Shown: positions 12,430 to 25,585, counted from the first letter of the stretch. The stretch: DNA of 64,000 bases from Oryctolagus cuniculus (GCF_964237555.1 NC_091435.1:75632873-75696872), one strand, 5' to 3'. The notes: generated by a model not told the origin, from the letters alone. Numbers and translations are program-made.

Positions 12430-13290
12430 TTTCAGCCATTATTTCCAGGCCAGCCTCCTCTCCTGGGGATTCCACATATGTATATTTTGGGCCATTTGAA
12501 GTTATTCCACAGTTTTCTTGATGCTCTATTTATTTATTTAAAAGTTAAAGTCTCTCCCCATTTCACTTTCTCTGTATCCTTGTCTCTTTCCATATATATA
12601 TATATATTTTGGGGGGCGGGGGGGTGAACTTGCTATTGCTATATTATTGCTAGGTGTTTATTAATCCTTTCTTCTGCAGTATCTAAATTGCTATTAATAA
12701 CAAAGTTTCAGGGTCTTTTCCATCACACACATTATAATATTCATAATTTTTACTACCAGAAGTTTAATTTGTCTTTTCTTTTTTGATTTATTTATTTATT
12801 TGAAAGGCAGAGTTACAGAGGGGCAGAGAGGCAGAGGCAGAGAGAGAGAGAGAGGTCTTCCAGCCACTGGTTCACGCCCAGGTGGCCATAATGGCTAGAG
12901 CTGAGCTGATCTGAAGCCAGGGGCCAGGAGCTTCTTGCAGGTCTCCCATGTGGGTACAGGGACCCAAGGACTTGGGCCATCTTCTGCTGCTTTCCCAGGC
13001 CATAGCCGAGTGGTGTATCAGAAGTGGAACAGCCGGGACTTGAACCGGCACCCAAATGGGATGCTGGCACTGCAAGTGGTGGCTTTACCTGCAATACCAC
13101 AGCACCGGCCCCTAATTTGTCATTTCTACAGCTTTGACATCTCTTCCTTTTGGAACATAGGAAATCTAATTATAATAACTGTTTTAATGTTCCTGCTTGC
13201 TAATTCTAACACCTACCAGTCCTAAATTTGTTTCCGGTGGTTGATTCTCCTCATTATGAATAATATTTCCTGCTTCTTTTCATGCTTGGT
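12430..13290 (-). mobile_element. Ancient L1 5'-region-like sequence
   Basis: Pieces on either side of the embedded SINE (for example ATAACTGTTTTAATGTTCCTG, CTAATTCTAACACCTACCAG, TCCTCATTATGAATAATATT) resemble the antisense 5' region of old L1 or half-L1 elements. It contains a short (TA)n and a G-run at 12592-12626. Assignment is tentative. Confidence 0.4.
12782..13111 (-). mobile_element. C-type SINE with target duplication
   Basis: Reverse copy from GATTTATTTATTTATTTGAA to CACAGCACCGGCCCC. It is bounded by near-identical TAATTTGTCTTTTC and TAATTTGTCATTTC. The duplication shows insertion into the ancient L1-like sequence. Confidence 0.92.
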
Positions 13291-13299
13291 AATGTTTAA

Positions 13300-14935
13300 A
13301 AATGTTTACATTGATAAATAATAATATACTCATTTATGGGGCACAATCTGACTTCTCAATACATGTATACATTATGGAATGGTCAAATTAGGTTAATCAT
13401 TCACTACCTCACATATTTATCTCTTTGTGACAAGAACATTTAGAATCCACGTTTAGCAATTTGGAAATATATAGTACACTATCTTTAAGGGTTTATTTGT
13501 TTATTGGAAAGGCAGAGTGACAGAGAGAGAGGGAAAGACACAGATATCTTCCATCTGCTAATTCTGTCCCCAGATGGCCACAATAAGCTGATCTAAGGCC
13601 AGGCTGAAACTAGGAGCCAGGAACTCCCTCCTGATCTCCCACATGAGTGGCAGGATCCCAAGGACTTAGGCCATCCTCTGCTGCTTTCCCAGGCACATTA
13701 GCAGGAAACTGCATCAGAAGATAAAAAACAAGGACTTGAACCAGCACTCTGACATGCGAATTTAGTGTCATAAGCAGTGCTTAACCCACCACACCACAAA
13801 ACCACCCCTCTCCCCATCTGATGTTCTGATACGTACACATTGTGTATTTTCCAATCAGGGTAAATATATCTGTCTTCTCATACATTTAACATTTCTTTAT
13901 GGTGAAGATGTTAAAAATTCAATATTCTGTTTTCTTTTTTTTGGAAAAATATATAGTACATTAACATTATCTATGGTCACCATTCTGTGCCACACAACAC
14001 CAGAACTTTTATTCTATCTAATTACAATTCAGTACTGGTTAACCAACCTACAATGCCCCTCCCTTGCACAGCTCTGGTTACCAATCTTATACTTTTAACT
14101 TCTATGATATCACACATAATAGAGGTCATGTGGTACTTGCTTTCTGAACTTAGTTTATTTCACTTAGCATAATGACCTACAGTTCTATTCATGTTATTGC
14201 ATACTTTTGTGGCTAAGTAATATTCTATTGTATACATACCACATTTTATTAATCCAATAATCAGTGGATGGACACATAGGTTGTTTACATTTCTTGGCTG
14301 CTGTGAATAGTGCTGCACTAAACATGGGAATGCAGATATGTCTGTCCAATTTCATTTCCCTTTGATATATGTCCACTAGGGGGAGTGCCAGATCGTTGGC
14401 TAGTTCTATTTTTAGATTTTTAGATGTATACTGTTTTCTACAATGGCTGAAGTAATTTACATTTCTACCAACAGTGTAAAGATGTTTCCTTTCCTCCACA
14501 TACTCATGGCATTTGTTATCTTTTGTCTTTTTGGTAATAGCCAGTCCTACTGGAATGAAGTGATATTCAGTTTGGTTTCGATTTGTATTTCCCTGATGAT
14601 TAGGAGTGTTGAGCATTTTTTCATGTACCTGTTGTTCATTTACATGCCTTCTTTTTACAAATATATGCTTAGATCTACTTCCTATAATTAATTGGATTAT
14701 TTGTTTTCTGTTATTGAGTTGCTGGGGTTCCTTAAAGATCCTGGTTATTAACTTATAATCAGATACATATTTTGTAAATGTTTCAAAATATTTGTATTTT
14801 TATGCCATTCTGCAGGTTATCTCTTTACTTTGTTGGTTATTTCCTTTGCAGTACAGAAGTTTCTTAGTTTGGAAAAATTCCCTTTGTCCTTATTTGCTTT
14901 TGTTTGCTGTGTTTTTGGGGTCTGATCAAAAAATC
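13300..14935 (-). mobile_element. L1 ORF2 C-terminus and 3' UTR, antisense
   Basis: Reading the minus strand, about 14640-14190 encodes a decayed ORF2 C-terminal region, with the usual segments recognisable around 14616-14194. The 3' UTR follows towards 13300 (TACTCATTTATGGGGCAC, ACTACCTCACATATTTATC). A SINE splits the UTR. The element is 5'-truncated where another L1 begins at about 14957. Confidence 0.7.
13484..13808 (-). mobile_element. Old C-type SINE
   Basis: Reverse copy: TTTATTTGTTTATTGGAAAGG, AG-rich tract, TTTCCCAGGCACATTAGCAGG core and CACCACACCACAAAACCACCCC end. It is diverged, and inserted in the L1 3' UTR. Confidence 0.82.
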
Positions 14936-14956
14936 CGTATCTTGTCAATGTCCTAG

Positions 14957-17900
14957 GAGGGTTCCAAGATGATGGAATAGGGAGGGAGCTTACTGCTCTA
15001 GGCTAGGGGAAGATGGTTTTTTTAAAAATGGAGAGTGTACATTCTCAGGGGAAAGTTGGGGAGAAAACTGCAGTAGAAAACTACAGAAGGAAGACAGACC
15101 AGTGGATCTATGTGGAGGGTGCAGGTGCGAAGCACAAACATGGACACAATATAGGACCCCTACACCCGATAGCCTGAAGGAACTCCAGCTTTGGAGAGTG
15201 AGATAAGATCAGACTGCAGCAACATGTGCCACTGGTATTATAGCTAAGGGGAGAGCCTATGAGATCTGACTGGAGTCTTATGGTAAACAGAGTACCTGCT
15301 AACATAGCAGAAAAGGGGGGCACTTTTCTCTCTCCCCATCCCCCAAGCAATGGTGCCCAGCAACCAGCTGAAAGATGGCAGGTACCATTTTGGACATACA
15401 TAACAGCTGTGCCAGATCTTGAGTGCTGCCCAGCAACTAGCCAAGACAAGATGCCATTTTGTCAGTAGCTACAGCAGCAGCTCAGATCTGCGCACCTGGC
15501 AACCAGCAGCAAGAAAGAACCACTGTGAAATGAGAAGGAACTACGACCAATGGCTCTTGTGCCCACTGATCCAGAGATTTCATCAGGGGAAAAATCATTG
15601 TTCCTCATTGACTTACAGTCTGTCTGGGAGGATTGACAGGGGGCTAGGCACCCACATAGGTGATGTGCTCTCAGGCTCTCAACATATTACATGCTATGAG
15701 GCTCAAACAGCTTAGGTGTAGCATCCACAGAAAGCTTGCTCTGGGAATGTCTCTGCCTCTCTGTGAACAGGACAGTGTAGTGAGGTGGAGCAGATCCTAA
15801 GCACGTTGTGACTGTGAGAGACTTGTGTGTTGAGACTGTGGGAACTCTGCATGAGAGGGTCTTTGGGCAATCACTGTGAGCAACTCCACATACTTAGAGC
15901 TTCCTGATTGTCTGGGGTGAATCATTGCAATGAGATCTGTGCTCACACTGAGGACTTCACAGATCCTTTGTGAGGTTTTTATAGTAGCCCGGATGAGTAT
16001 TGCACGCACTGTGGGCCAACACCTGGGCATTGATCACCTTGGAAGAAATGAGGTGGAGAAGTGATTATGACAACAGAGATGATCAAACCCTCCCTTCTGA
16101 TTAAAAAAAAAAAAAAACATGAGAGATCCACCATGCCCAACATGGGAATCACCCCACCCTGGACCACTGACCAAAGATCCCTGGCTTCACTCACCACATG
16201 CCTCTGGGTATTCACTAAATGAGCATATACTCTCTAAGCCACAGAGGCATAGTCTAAAGATAAAAGCCATCAGTAAAAAAACCAACAAGTATCTCCACAA
16301 ATGCCTAAAAGTAAAAACAGAAATTTAAGAAATAAGAATAAAGAACACAGTATGAGCCCCACTCCAAGGAACACAACAAGCTTCAATATTAGAAGGTAAA
16401 GATGAGAGATTATGAAATGCCTGAAATGGAATTCAAAATAATAATAATAGGATTACTCAGAAGCAATCAGAAGCAAATTAATGAATTAAAGAAATCAATA
16501 CATGACATGAATGAAAAATTCCCCATGAAATTGAGAATTGGAAGAGAAATCAAAATATTAGAAATGAGCAACTCAATATGAAAATAAAAAACACAATGGA
16601 AAACCTTAACAACAGACTTGGTGAAACAGAATAGAGAATATCTGAGCTAGACAAGAAATCTTTGGAAATTTTTCAGTCAGGCTGAAAAAAAGAAGAAATT
16701 AGGAAAAATTTAAATGATGTGGAAGATTTATGGGACACTATCAAAAGATCCAACATATAGGTCTTAGGAATACCTGAAGGTGTTAGAAGAAAGAATGGAT
16801 TAGAAGGTCTATTCAATGAAATAATTTCAGTAAACTTCTCTAATTTGGAGAAAGTAAGGGATAGCCAAATATATGAGACACATAGAACTCCTTATAGACA
16901 TGACCAGAAAAGATCTTCACCATGATACATTATAGTCAAACTTTCAAAGGTTTTACACACACAATCTACCAAAATTAAGTCATGAAGACACAGAAACCCT
17001 ATACAGACAAATAACTAAGACAGAAATTGAATCAGTAATAAAGACCCTCCCAACAAAGAAAAGCCCAGACAGGATGGCTTCACTGCTGATTTCTACCAGA
17101 CATTTCAGGAAGAAATAACCCCAATTCTCAAGCTATTCAAAAGAATTGAAAAGGAGAGAATCCTCTCAAACTCTTCTATGAAGCCAGTATCACTCTAATT
17201 CCTAAACCAGAAAAAAATACAACAGAGAAAGAGAACTACAGACCAATATCCCTGATGAACATAAATGCAAAAATCCTCAACAATATACTAGCTAATTGAA
17301 TCCTGCACATCAGACGGATCATTCATTTGGACCAAGTGGGATTTATTCCCGGTATGCAGGGATGGTTCAACCTTTGCGAGTCAATAAATGTGATACATCA
17401 CATTAACAAACTGAAGAACAAAGACCATTATATTATCTCAAAAGATGCAGAGAAAGCATTTCATAAAATACAACATCCATTCATGATGAAAACCTTAAGC
17501 AAAATGGGTATAGAGGGAACATTCCTCAACACAATCATGGTAGTTTATGAAAAACCAACAGCCAGCATCTTATTGAATGAGGAAAATTTGAAAGAATTCC
17601 CACTTAGACCCAGAACCATACAAAGATGCCCACTCTCACCATTACTATTCAATATAGTCCTGGAACTTTTAGCCAGAGCCATTAGGCAAGCGTCATAGTC
17701 AAAGTGGAAGTTCTCTCCTCCCTTCAGAAAAGGTACCTCCTTCTTTGATGGCCCTGTTCTTTCCACTTGGATCTCACTCACAGAGATCTTCCATTTAGGT
17801 CGTCTTTTTTTTTTTCCAGAGTGTCTTGGCTTTCCATGCCTGAAATACTCTCATGGGCTCTTCAGCCAGATCCGCATGCCTTAAGGGCTGATTCTGAGGC

Positions 17901-18372
17901 CAGAGTGCTGTTTAGGACATCTGCCATTCTATGAATCTGCTGTGTATCCCACTCCCCATGTTGGATCATTCTCTCACTTTTTTATTCTATTAGTTAGTAT
18001 TAGCAGACACTAGTCTTGTTTGTGTGATCCCTTTGATTCTTAGACCTATCAGTGTGATCAATTGTGAACTGAAATTGATCACTTGGGCTAGTGAGATGGC
18101 ATTGGTACATGCAAACTTGATGGGATTATATTGGAATCCCCTGGCACATTAAGAACTCTTTTCTTAATGTAGGGTTAGGGATATGAGTATAAAGGAAACT
18201 GAAAATAGATCTTTATGAAAATTAATAATGGGAATAGGAAAGAGAGGAGGAAGAAGGTTGGGAGCATGCGCAGGAGGGAGGGAGGGTAGGAAGAATCACT
18301 ATGTTTCTAAATTTGTATGTATGAAATTAATAAAGTGTGCATACCTTTAATAAATTTTTAAAAAAAAAAATG
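14957..18372 (+). mobile_element. Rearranged lagomorph L1 with inverted 3' UTR segment
   Basis: Sense parts in order: a 5' UTR start (GGTTCCAAGATGATGGAATAGG) to about 16340, ORF1 coiled-coil remnants at 16380-16980, and an ORF2 reverse-transcriptase remnant at about 16990-17690. At 17693 the strand flips: 17693-18145 is the reverse complement of 3' UTR sequence seen in sense at 32950-33413. From about 18150 the sense 3' end resumes (CTTAATGTAGGGTTAGGG) and closes with AATAAA-like motifs and poly(A) at 18358-18372. ORF1 C-terminus, the endonuclease and most of ORF2 are missing. All frames are broken. Confidence 0.75.
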
Positions 18373-18679
18373 TAAATTAAAAAAAAGTCCTAAAGCTTCT
18401 TTCTTATGTTTTCACTTAGGAGTTTCAAAGGTTCACTAAAAAAAATAAATAAATAAAAAATAAAAAAAAAAAGGTTCACTAAGGAATTAATTTGAGTTGA
18501 TTTTTTTTTTTTGGTGAGGAATAAAGATCTTATTCTTTTTTATGTGGATATCCAGTTTTCTAACACTGTTAGTTATACATGTGTGGGTTCACTTTTATGG
18601 TCTCTACTCTTTTCCATTGACCTATAAGTACATTTTTATGGCAGTATCATGCTATTTTTATTATAATAGCTTTGTTATT

Positions 18680-18958
18680 TATATTTACTTATTGTAATTC
18701 AGATAGATAGAACTCCCATCTGATGGTTTATTCCCCATATGTCTGAAAGGGGGAACACTAGACCTTGGCTAAAACCAGGAACTGGGAATTGAGCACAGTT
18801 CACCCACGTGGGTGGAAGGCACCCAATTATTGGAACCATCACTGCTATTTCCCATAATCTGCATTAACAAGATGCTAAAGTCAGGAGCTGGAGCCAGGAA
18901 TCAAACCCAGGTGGTATGATATGAAGGCATCTTAACCACTTGGCTGACCACCCACCCA
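18680..18958 (-). mobile_element. Degenerate C-type SINE
   Basis: Reverse copy recognised from TTTATTCCCCATATG, CCCACGTGGGTGGAAGGCACCC, GGAACCATCACTGC and the AACCACTTGGCTGACCACCCACCC end. It is strongly diverged, so it is an old insertion. Confidence 0.6.
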
Positions 18959-20011
18959 GTAATCTATGTTAAATTAAAGTAGTGTAAAGCCTCCTACTTT
19001 GTTGGATTTGCCCTTTCACTCTAGCTAGCTAGGGTCTTTTATAGCTCCATTCAAATCTTAATATTTTTTCTAGTTATGTGTGAAGTGTCATTGGTATTTT
19101 GGTAAGGATTGCATTAATCTGTAAATCACTTTGGGTTGCATGAACATTTTGACAATATTTATTCTTCAAATCTATGAACATGGGATATCTTTCCATTTCT
19201 TTGTGTCTTCTCCAATTTATTTCATAATTACAATTTCCATTGCATAGATATTTCATCTCTTTGCTTAAATTTATTCACAAGTATTTTTTGTTAGTGTTGT
19301 TTTGTAGCTACTGGAAATGGAATTGCTTTCTTGATTTCTTTTCCAGGGAATTTGCTATTGGTATGTGACAACATTACTGAGTTTTGCATGTTGACCTTGT
19401 ATCTTGAACCTTTGCTGAATTTGTTAATTTAACAGCTTTTTGGTGGAGTCTTTGGTGTTTTCCCCATATAGGATCATGCCATCTGAAAACAATCGTTGTT
19501 TGACTTCCTCTTTATCAGTTTGAATTCCATGTATGTCTTTTTATTGCTTAATTACTCTGGCTAGAACTTCCGGTACTGTATTGCATAAAAGTGGTACAAG
19601 TAGACATCCTTGTCTTTTTCCTTATCTTATAGAGCATCCTTTCAGCTTTTCCCCATTCAATATGATGTTAACTATTGGCTTCTTATATTTGTCCTTAATT
19701 TTGTTGAGGTATGTTCCTTCTAACCTAATTCATTCAGTTTTTAATCATGAAGGGATGTTGGATTTTACCAAATGCCTTTTCTGTGTCTATTAATATAATT
19801 GCTTGATTTTTGTCCTTAATTTTGTTGAAGTGGTTTATATCACATTTATTTATTTGCATATTTTGAACCATCCTTGCATAGCTAGTATGAATCCCACTTG
19901 ATTGTGATAAATAATCTTTTTACAGTTACATAGGATTTAATTGGCTACTATTTGTTGAAATTTTTTGCATCTGTCCATCAAGGACATTGAGTTGGCCTAT
20001 AGATTTCTCTT

Positions 20012-20342
20012 TTTTTTTAAAAGATCTTATTTATTTGAGAGGAAGAGTTACAGACAGTGAGAGGGAGAGACAGAGAGAAATGTCTTCCTTCCATTGGTTC
20101 ACTCCCCCAGATGGCCGCAATGGCCAGAGCTGCACCTATCCGAAGCCAGGAGCCAGGAGCGTCTTCTGGGTTTCCCACGTGGGTACAGAGGCCCAAGCAC
20201 TTGGGCCATCTTCTACTGCTTTCCCAGGCCATAGCAGAGAGCTAGATTGGAAGAGGAGCAGTCGGAACTCGAACCGGTGCCCATACGGGATGCCGGTGCT
20301 GCAGACAGAGGATTAACCTACTGTGCCATGGTGCCGGCTCCT
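20012..20342 (-). mobile_element. C-type SINE with target duplication
   Basis: Reverse copy from AAAAGATCTTATTTATTTGAG to TGCCATGGTGCCGGCTCC. GGCCTATAGATTTCT on the left and GGCCTATAGGTTTCT on the right form the target duplication. The SINE interrupts the antisense L1. Confidence 0.93.
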
Positions 20343-20849
20343 GGCCTATAGGTTTCTTTTGTGTCCTTGTCTGGCTTGGTATCCAGGAAACACTGGTCTC
20401 ATAGAATGAGTTTGGAAGACTTCCCTCTTCTGTTTTTTGAAATGATTTAAGAAGAATTGGTATTAATTATTTAAGTATCTGGTAGAATTCATCAGTGTGT
20501 TGTATGACTGCTGGTAGTGAACACTCTTGGTTTTCCTTCTTCTGAAAACCTATTTCATGTTCATTCTTGTATGATATTCTTGCTGGAAGCAGAACTGAGT
20601 TCTCTCTTTTTTTTCAGAGACATCCATAATCATCCAAATTGTTGTTGACCTGAATAAAACATGTTATTTCCTCTGACTGGATCATAAATCTTTTTATCAT
20701 TAATTAACGATCATGGTATTCACTGGAATTTACCTTTTAACAGGTTAATTGAGCTTCTTGTCTATGTCTCTCACCAAGTACTTTCTTCAAATATTTTCCT
20801 GTTCCTTTCTCATACATTAATCCCTTCTTGTTTTAAAACTCACATTATT

Positions 20850-21725
20850 ACAAATGGCCAGCAAACACATGAAAAGATGCTCAGGATCACGGCATCAGGA
20901 AAATTCAAATAAAAAACACAATGAATTTTCACCTTACTCCAGTAAGAATGGATATCATCCAAAAATCAAAAAATAACGAATGCTGGTGAGGATGTGGGGG
21001 GAAAGGTACCCTAATCCCCTGTTGGTGGGAATGTGAACTAGTACAACCATTATGGAAAACGGTATGGAGATTCCTCAGAAAGCTGAAAATAGATCTATCA
21101 TGACTCAGCCATTCCAATCCTGAGAAATTGTCCATAGGAAATGAAATCAGCATATGAAGACATTATCTGTACTCCTGTTTATAGCAGTTTAACTCACAAT
21201 AGCTAAAATATGTAATCAACCCAGATGCCCATCAATTGTGGTATATATATATATATATATATATATGATGGAATCCTACTCAGACATAAAAAAGAATGAA
21301 ATTCTGTCTTTTGCAACAAAATGAATGCAACTGGAGACCATTATGCTTAGTGAAATAAGCCAGTCCCAAAAAGGCAAACATTATATATAATATGTATATA
21401 TATTTCCCTGATTTGTGGCAACCAATATACAGAGTACAAAAAAAGTGATATATATGAACAAAATTGATATTTTAAGATTTGATTATTGCTTATAGTGGAT
21501 TTTCTACTTACTACTTGTGGAATTCTTTACTTAATGGAGGGTTAAGCCTGTGACTATAAAGTAAATTGAAAATAAGTCATTGTAAAAGTTAAAAGAGAAG
21601 TGAGAAAAGGAAGTGGGATGGTAGGAGTGAGGGAGGAAAAGAGGGTAGGGTGTATAGTATCGTAATGCTCTTAAAACTTTTTATGTGAGATTTGTTCCCT
21701 TTACATAAGTTTAAAAAAGTAAAAA
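20850..21725 (+). mobile_element. 5'-truncated L1 (ORF2 end and 3' UTR)
   Basis: Sense L1 starting in late ORF2 (AAATGGCCAGCAAACACATG) and passing through CCCTGTTGGTGGGAATGTG and GCCCATCAATTGTGG. It ends in a purine-rich 3' UTR and A-rich tail at about 21720. Frames are broken and a (TA)n expansion lies inside. Confidence 0.72.
21242..21266. repeat. (TA)n microsatellite
   Basis: Perfect TA dinucleotide run inside the ORF2/3' UTR part of the L1. Confidence 0.9.
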
Positions 21726-21779
21726 AAAAGTAAACTACTAGAATACAACATAGCAGAATTCCTAAAAAAAACTTGCATT

Positions 21780-22750
21780 ATGTTTTTTTAAATATTTTCT
21801 CACAGATCCCCAATCTTCCTTTCTTCCAGCTTTTTCTCTTTCTTCTTTAAATAATTCCTTGGCTCTACTTTTAAGTTCTCTTATTATTCTGGTATCTATT
21901 CTGTTATTAAGCCATTTAGTAAAATTTATTTTTCAGTGATAGTTTCTATTTAGTTTCTTCTCGCATTTTCTATTTATCTTCTGATATTTTCTATTATTTC
22001 CTTTCATTTTCAGTGTATTTTCCTTGATCTTATTGAGTATGGTCAATGTAGCTGCTTTAAAGTGTTTGGAATTAGCATCTGGTAATAGTCTTTTCCATTT
22101 ACAACAACTTGCATATTCTATGTTTTCAGTAAATAGAATAATTTTAGACAATCTAGATACTGTGAACATTAAATTTTATGGCTGAGTTCTGCAATACTTA
22201 TCTGACAAATGTTATTTTTGTTTTAGGTGATAATGTGATGATGAATACAGTTGCATTCAAACTGGAAATTCTCTCTTGCCTCCTATGGTTGATTGATCAA
22301 GGCTCACATCAATTCTTTAAGCCTTTGCTGTACTACTTTGAATCTGTCCTATGAATGCATGTTTCAAGGGTTAGTGTGATGTTTGTGCAGGGTTTGTAAA
22401 TAGAACTAAGGAAACTTCTCTCCTTTAGAAATCTCCCTCTGTCGTCAGCACTTGGGTTTATTTAACCAGGCTACTACACCCAATTCTCCCATTCAGAAAG
22501 ATGGTTGGTTTTCTATTAGAGTTTTAGGCATCCCTTCATTGCCAAGTCTATGGCTGTGCCTGTGGCTGTCACAAGGTCTAAGTTGAAAAAATGAGAAATC
22601 CATCCCATGTTGGTCGCTTGCCCCAAGTTTAGACACCCCTCCAAAATCTGCCTGTGTTTGCTTAGTCTCCAGACCCTTTCTGTGGTTCTGTGTTGTTTTA
22701 GCATTTGGGGAATGGGGTTTAGATGTTTGTCCCTTATATATAGCTGTTAT
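21780..22750 (-). mobile_element. Ancient L1 5'-region-like sequence
   Basis: The antisense text (TTTCTATTTAGTTTCTTCTC, TTTCTATTATTTCCTTTC, ATCTTATTGAGTATGGTC, GGAATTAGCATCTGGTAATAG) has the cadence of an inverted old L1 or half-L1 ORF1/5' region. No frame survives. The right half (22200-22750) could be unrelated unique sequence. Confidence 0.35.
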
Positions 22751-22814
22751 TTGTAGGATTCATTTCTAAGTGTATACAGAAAGCATAACTTCCTTTAAAA
22801 AAAAAATAAATAAC

Positions 22815-23780
22815 AACACGCAGGAGCAGAGGGCGGCCGGACATTGGTGTGAATGGATGCGCCTGCAGGCAGCATGCCTGACCTGAGCCAGAACCATTCC
22901 CTGCATAGGAAGAAAGACAAGCTCATGGACCATGTGTGGCTGCTGCTGTTCGAGGCCAACCTTTTGGCCCAGGTGTGTCTGCCCACCTGCCCCATGGCTT
23001 TTCCCAAAGCATTTAACGACAACTCCGCCCGGCTCCACGACTTTCTGACCCAGGCGGCCTCTTTCAGGAACTTCTTCCGAGACATACTGTAGGTGGCGGT
23101 TTAGTCAGCCGCCTACCTGGGCCGGTGGTCCCCTACAAAGCGAGGGAGAGCTCCATCCTGGCGCAGTACGAGGGCTTCGTGGGTGCACTGTAGCGGGCTT
23201 CCGCAGAAATCCGTGAAAACGCAGCTTGGCTGGGAGCCCATGTCTGGCTGCGCCCTCTCCATACCGTCTGGGTTTGCGGCGCAGCAGCCTTCTAGTTCCA
23301 GGCTAGCAGCCTCCAACCCTTGATGAGAAAAGCCTGGCTGTCGCCGCCGCCTGTTATCTCCATCCCTCAGTGCCTTTGCACTGGCAGCAACCCAGCTACT
23401 GCCCCGGGACCAGTAAGAAATCAGATGGCTCTCCAGCGTCACGCTCCTGCCCTCGCAGGCCGAGCAGACTGCTTCTGACCGCTTGGGTGGGCCTGAGTGT
23501 GTTTCAGCCCCGGGAACGCTGGTTTGGCTAACTCAGGCGGAGGCAGCTCTAGCGTTAGTGTACCTGGCAGCCGAACTGTGACGTTTCTCCCGCCCCCCAG
23601 AACTTCCCAGTACTAACACTTTTCATTTCCGTTTGCAATCACAGCAATCTCAGACTGTGCCTTTTGGTGGAGAAAGCCATTGCCTCAAAAAAGTGTTTGA
23701 TCCATTAGAGACAGCAGACAAGCTGAACACAGTGTATCATCCTCAGAAGAAAGTACAGCATTCATAAAACTTGCATGTTG
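22815..23780 (+). pseudogene. GC-rich retrocopy-like island, parent not identified
   Basis: A CpG- and GC-rich block stands out in the AT-rich third intron of TEX55. An ORF at 22853-23092 (79 codons, starting MDAPAGSMPDLSQNH and ending ASFRNFFRDIL) has ordinary protein-like composition. Stops follow at 23090 and 23102, after which other frames briefly look coding (SSILAQYEGFVGAL near 23150). This pattern suggests a frameshifted copy of a real coding sequence. An A-rich stretch at 22797-22812 lies before it, and no introns are evident. I do not recognise the parent gene. It could instead be a small exon of an unknown transcript on the + strand. Confidence 0.4.
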
Positions 23781-25585
23781 GCAGGCTGTAAAAATATAAG
23801 ATACAACAGAGTTATTACTCTGTCAGAAAGTCACAATTTGATAATCCATGGCAGGTAAGGCCAGCAGGTGTACTGAAAAAGAACAGATACCTGGTTCTCA
23901 TTCTTAACATTCTGAATCCATGTGTTCTGTTTTTCATTTCAGTGACACTACATAAATGCGGAACTAAGCCACCAGTGCTGTCAAACAGACTAGTCACCTC
24001 CTGATCGGATTTTTACCTCTAGAATAAGTCATTTTACACGTAATATCCAACCCTTGAGAGTTTAAACAAAAATGCAAATAGATAATTCTCAGAGTGCTCA
24101 TTACTAGCCTTAACAAATTTTCCATAAAAAGAACTAGACAAATGACAATACAAAAAGGCTAAAATAGAATAAATCTGTTGCCAGGAGACCTTTATTTCAA
24201 AGTCAGTTTTATTTTAGTTTTTAGTCAGTTTTATTTTAGCATTTAGTCAGTGTCGGTGTTACAGTCCCATATGCCTTGTGTCCTACTTGGTGCTACAAAA
24301 AAAGCGAATTTCGAGAAGATGTATGACCTAAGAACACCATTATGTTTGGAGGAAAAATTCCAAATGCAGTTTCTGGTGTGTGGTAACGTAATGCTTTTGT
24401 GTGTAAAGGGCACATATTTGATCCTTGTTTTACAGCTTTTCTTCTAGCTCACACTTTATGGCCTTAAAAATACATGCAGATTAGAGAAGAAACGAAAAAC
24501 CTAGCAAGCAATTTTGATGCTTGCTGCAAGGTGCTGTATTTAAAGTTGGTGTGTAACTCATGGCAAAACTCATGCTGCTTTTGAGTCTACTACTTGATTT
24601 TGTTCTCATATAAATGAAGTAATATTAGCCTTCTGGCTAAAATCACTTTACATCTTTGGGCTGCAGTCTTCTATAATTAAGACATTACCTGCTCATTAAA
24701 AATTAGTTTGGAAAAAAAACATGCTTTTTAAAAGTTTTGTCACAAAAATTTAAATATGTGTATCTTCATTTTATCTACTTCAAAATAGTTTCGAAATTAT
24801 GACTTTTTCTACTTATGGGTGTTTTGTCATTATATTGCTTATATCAGTTATTAGAAATTTGACTTTATAGCTGTCTTAGTTTCTAAGTCAATTGTGCTTT
24901 GCTCCTTAGAACATACTCTGGGTGATTTCAGATCTTTGAAACGTGTTGGCTTGCTTTATGATGCAGTGTAATGTTTAATTGTTGTGAATGAATTATTCGA
25001 AGTTGGAAAAGATTTAATTTGAAATGCTTGCAAAGTGACCTGAAAATGTCCATTACTGTAAGGTTTGCTAAAACATATTCCAGCCTTCTACTGAGATTGT
25101 GAACTTGCCTCTTTCCTGTATGTAGTTTAGTTCATTTTCACAGTGATATGTGGTTACCATCACATTATTAGGTACATACAAATTTATACTCCTGCGTCTT
25201 TCTGGTAAGTTGGACTTTTTATCACATAAAGGTGTATTATGAGCTCTCATTACTCTGTTCAACATTATTATAACTATATCACATTTGTTTTAGTTAATAT
25301 TTAAATGACATGTCTTCTTTCATCATTACTTTTAACCTTTATCTGACCTTAAGCTTTTGGTGTGTTTCTTATTAGTAGCAGGTAGTTAAATTCTTCATTT
25401 TTTTTATCATTACTTCTCAAATATGGTAAACATTTAAATGTTTACATTTGATGTAATTGAACATATATTTGGGTTTAAAACTCTTGTTTTACCATATGCT
25501 GTTTGTCCTACCTATTCTATTTCTCTTGCTTTACTTTTTAACCTTTCATCATCCAATTTTTCCTTCTATTAAAATTTACACAACA
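23781..25585. other. Unassigned intronic sequence
   Basis: About 1.8 kb of AT-rich TEX55 intron 3 without a recognised repeat or gene. The left part reads like a 3' UTR and may belong to the preceding retrocopy-like island. No long frame with protein-like composition is seen. Confidence 0.4.

Larger units (their letters stand above)
18480..20820 (-). mobile_element. Older L1 ORF2 (reverse-transcriptase region), antisense
   Basis: The minus strand carries decayed ORF2: the segment with GGATATCCAGTTTTC near 18547, the reverse-transcriptase core around 19480-19900 (complement of ...ATGATCCTATATGGGGAAAAC...), and further upstream parts to about 20520. Two SINEs are embedded. No usable frame remains. 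Confidence 0.65.

Noticed and set aside
15100..15720. Several 60-110 codon frames on both strands
   Set aside because: These fall in the L1 5' UTR at 14957-16340 and have no ORF1 or ORF2 character.
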